Shown here one piece after another: positions 62,001-64,000 of a stretch of 64,000 nucleotides of DNA. Under the pieces are notes generated by a model. That model was not told where the DNA came from. It saw only the letters and a program-made list of their open reading frames with translations, and did no database searches. Location of the stretch: positions 30,847,830 to 30,911,829 of the forward strand of contig NC_089312.1 in NCBI RefSeq assembly GCF_036669915.1, in the 5' to 3' direction. Source of the stretch: Pocillopora verrucosa (lineage: Eukaryota; Cnidaria; Anthozoa; Scleractinia; Pocilloporidae). Within the stretch, counting starts at the first letter, position 1. Each line of letters opens with the position of its first letter. Both the position numbers and the translations under genes were made by a program.

Positions 62001-63678
62001 GCATTTAAGATCTTTGAGCTGGGCTTGAAGGTAAGGCTGGCAATCAAATGCATGCAGACAAATTTTGTTTTGATCTGACACTGATGAATTACCAATTGAA
62101 AGTGTGGCTCGATCAGTCAAATGTTGGTCAGCATGTAGGTTGCTTTATTGTTTTTCACACAAACTTTGAATATATGTGCTTCTTTTTCAGAAATATATGA
62201 ATGAAACAGACTATGTACTGGCTTATGTTGATTATCTATCACATTTAAATGGTAAGTTAAGCACTCCAATTAACTTTTTAACTCCCAAGATTTGATTCTT
62301 AATTCTCTCTTTCAGCCACTACACATTTCCTTGTGAATTAGTTACAAGAAATTTGTGCGAGATTAAGATAGCAACTTCTACTTAGTGATAACTTTGAGTA
62401 TTTTCATTACCCTTTTGCTCAATAGTGTATCCATGGATATTATAGGGAGAGGCTGCACTTTAATCACTTCTGGGTGTTGAACAGTTAAAACAACATCATT
62501 TTATTAATAATGCTGAATGTGTTATGTCAATTTTTAACAAAAGGAAAAGGTTATTTAGGGCATACTAATGAGATTGTTTTATCCAATTTGATGTGTCTCT
62601 TTTTGTTTTAGATGATAACAACACAAGAGTACTGTTTGAGAAAGTTCTGAGTTCCATGCCCAAAGACAAAGCAAGGTTTGTCACAGTTTTAACTGCAGTG
62701 AAAATCTCCCCTCCAGTTACTTTGCGGGAGATTGTTAATGCAATACTTCTAATAAAATTCAAGTTGATGTATTTGTTTATTTACACATTGTTAGTGAAGT
62801 TTGGGGGAAATTCTTGGAATTCGAAACCACAAGTGGTGACTTGGCCAGCTTAGTAAAAGTAGAGAACAGGAAACTTGAAATCTATCGAGAGGTAAGCTAA
62901 GGCTAGCTGTCAGACTTCATGGGCCTATGAGTATTTCCTTACTTTTCCTTGCACATGAAACATGTATTATTATAAAAACTATGTAAATGATGTACTTAAA
63001 TTGTTTGTTCCCAGTACATTGATTACCATCTGACAGACCTTAGTCATTCAAAAATCAAATAAAGCGAAGTTAAATTAATTTTAATCTGAAACCTACTTAA
63101 TTATTTTAAGCTACAATATGTACTCTGCTCTTTTCTGCATGTCACTTTGCACAGCCAAAAGCAAATGCATATAAATCTGGATTCTGGTTGTTCTTTCAAT
63201 TTTACTCACGGTCTATTTTTTAAATTTTCTTTTTACAGGAACTGGAAGGGCATGAAACATCAGTGCTTGTTGACAGATATAAATACTTAGACCTTTTTCC
63301 TTGTACTTCTTTGGAACTAAAAATAATGGGCTATGTGGTAAGAGTCATTTTCCTAGAAATCTCTTCCTACTATGGTGCCTGCATCAAAAAGTATTAACTT
63401 TGTAATTATTTTACAGTAACCTTGTAACTCGGGGTGAAAACCAAAATAATATGTTGATGTCCTGTTTGTTTTGATTGTTGGATCAAAATCTTGAGTCCAA
63501 TGCTAACATTTGATTTTCAAACATTTTAAACTTAAGGGCTCAACAAAACAGAATGGCAATGCACCAAGCATGCTGTCCTCTGTTCCTTCTCAAAGCGAAC
63601 AGAATGAAGAAAAACCGGTGAAATATCCTCGCCCAGACACATCACAGATGACACCGTTTAAACCAGCTGCAGGAGCTG
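47070..63678 (+). CDS. CSTF3: Cleavage stimulation factor subunit 3 (CstF-77), 5' 23 exons, continues past the window
   Basis: Exons: 47070-47141, 47521-47634, 51009-51104, 54458-54490, 56022-56119, 57366-57432, 57959-57993, 58116-58176, 58309-58374, 58605-58682, 59070-59150, 59304-59385, 60044-60153, 60574-60690, 61134-61208, 61485-61586, 61835-61876, 61989-62030, 62191-62251, 62612-62675, 62795-62891, 63239-63337 and 63537-63678. They give 611 codons plus one base in frame (human protein 717 aa). HAT helical repeats run through most of it: [63 protein letters not shown]-type [51 protein letters not shown] and [12 protein letters not shown]. The protein is the dimeric scaffold of CstF, bridging CstF-50 and CstF-64 in pre-mRNA cleavage in the nucleus. 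Exon 23 codes the start of the Pro-rich hinge ([15 protein letters not shown]). Exon 1 and the first 10 codons of exon 2 are the least certain. Exon 3 and exon 20 use weak donors (GTTTTT, GTTTGT). Confidence 0.93.
47635..51008 (+). other. CSTF3 intron 2
   Basis: This 3.4-kb intron holds the TA-bordered transposon at 48467-49324. Otherwise it is AT-rich with no coherent exon. Confidence 0.6.
48467..49324. mobile_element. Non-autonomous DNA transposon with TA borders, in CSTF3 intron 2
   Basis: The left end CCGTAATTTCCAGTCGTTTA and the right end read in reverse, CTGTAATTTCCAGCCGTTTA, form an inverted repeat, each flanked by TA (48465-48466 and 49325-49326). Inside both ends, TGTGGGTAATCTGTTGA recurs as a direct repeat (48490 and 49235 regions). 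TA target duplication fits Tc1/mariner-type mobilisation. No transposase frame is present in 0.86 kb. Confidence 0.65.
51105..54457 (+). other. CSTF3 intron 3
   Basis: This 3.35-kb intron contains open frames on both strands (for example 51933-52283 and 52612-52947 on the minus strand) without domains or splice logic. No transposon ends were identified. Confidence 0.5.
54570..54804. mobile_element. Fold-back element (MITE-like), in CSTF3 intron 4
   Basis: Left arm CAGTTGAACAAGATGAAACG through GGTGTTGTCACAGGCAACTG is mirrored by the right arm, whose reverse complement reads CAGTTGAGTAAGGCATGGAC through GGTGTTGTCACAGGCAACCT. ATTTCCAATGG occurs in both arms. Because the arms mirror each other, long open frames with similar N- or C-terminal peptides appear on both strands; neither is likely a gene. 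Confidence 0.65.
55300..55400 (-). repeat. Possible tRNA-derived SINE fragment, in CSTF3 intron 4
   Basis: On the minus strand TTGGGTTCAAATCCCATACA contains a B-box-like GGTTCAAATCC (within 55369-55381) in a paired T arm. The rest of a tRNA is not recognisable. Confidence 0.3.
56172..56380. repeat. Degenerate member of the TTAACCCTTT family, in CSTF3 intron 5
   Basis: AACCCTTTACACCATAACAT, TTTGGTACTGACATGAAGAG and TCTCATGATCTTAATG follow the same order as the element at 25150. The right end is not clear. Confidence 0.4.
62271..62488. mobile_element. TTAA-family MITE, in CSTF3 intron 19
   Basis: Begins TTAACTTTTTAACTCCCAAG and ends CACTTCTGGGTGTTGAACAG TTAA. In reverse it resembles the element at 26095-26306 over most of its length, including TCACTTCTGG, CAAGGAAATGTGTAGTGGCT-like and AGATTAAGATAGC-like segments. 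Confidence 0.5.
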
Positions 63679-64000
63679 GTAAGAGTTTACTCAAAGTCTT
63701 TAATTTAAATTTGAAAATTTAGGATTGTGATGAAATTGAAGTCATATTTACATGAGTCTGTGGAACTCTGATTTGCCATGATCCAGTTTTGGGCCAACAA
63801 ATTTTGATTTGATTCAATCAATGGGGTGGTTAGATTAACAAAGTCACATATTGCAGAATGACTCTAGAGGCTTTCAACTCATTGGATTTTCATTTAAGTT
63901 ATGCATCATTGTCACAATGGCACTCCATCAACAAATTCAGTTTCTCTTAGGACTTCTGACTTATTTTTTAGCCATATTTGTATTGCTCTTTATTATGGTC

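Noticed and set aside
1-64000. CRISPR arrays, bacterial operons or rRNA genes
   Set aside because: No spaced direct repeats, ribosome binding sites or rRNA sequence were seen; the exon-intron structure is eukaryotic throughout.

Overview
The window reads as nuclear DNA of an animal, most likely a cnidarian (anthozoan, perhaps a stony coral). It is AT-rich. Its genes are split by many introns with GT..AG borders in consistent phases, and the recognised proteins are close to vertebrate ones. The spaces between exons hold many small inverted-repeat transposons and one long non-LTR retrotransposon. There are no bacterial operons, CRISPR arrays or rRNA genes. The taxonomic call is inference from protein similarity and repeat style recalled from the families; no search was run.

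Layout, left to right: (1) 443-1047 +, the last exons of an unrecognised gene that runs off the left edge. (2) 1.6-7.6 kb, mostly non-coding, with a 193-bp fold-back element. (3) 7601-10031 +, a two-exon Bcl-2 family gene (184 aa). (4) 10-15 kb, 3' UTR and intergenic DNA. (5) 15005-23050 -, a four-exon gene for a 272-aa MANSC-domain membrane protein; its first intron carries an antisense, apparently intact CR1/L2-type LINE (1170-aa ORF with a 2A-like motif, PHD finger, endonuclease and reverse transcriptase). (6) 23374-28549 +, WASHC3 (CCDC53) in nine exons, head-to-head with the MANSC gene. (7) 31526-33235 +, an intronless 569-aa coiled-coil protein of unknown function. (8) 35067-38664 - and 40516-43345 -, two tandem carboxypeptidase Q (CPQ) genes. 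The right copy is intact (469 aa). The left copy is broken by a 1-nt deletion and has a mosaic first exon with a 446-bp tract identical to the right copy. (9) 43447-44194, an inverted-repeat transposon with an apparent 8-bp target duplication. (10) 47070-63678 +, the first 23 exons of CSTF3 (CstF-77), which continues past the right edge.

The genes do not form a pathway. They cover apoptosis control (Bcl-2), endosomal actin assembly (WASHC3), secreted peptide hydrolysis (CPQ) and mRNA 3'-end formation (CSTF3). The most informative structures are the CPQ mosaic, the LINE with its degenerate 2A motif, and several families of short transposons, some with TTAA borders, lying inside introns. Exon borders were built by hand from splice consensus, phase and family similarity. 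Every multi-exon model given for a recognised gene closes in frame.
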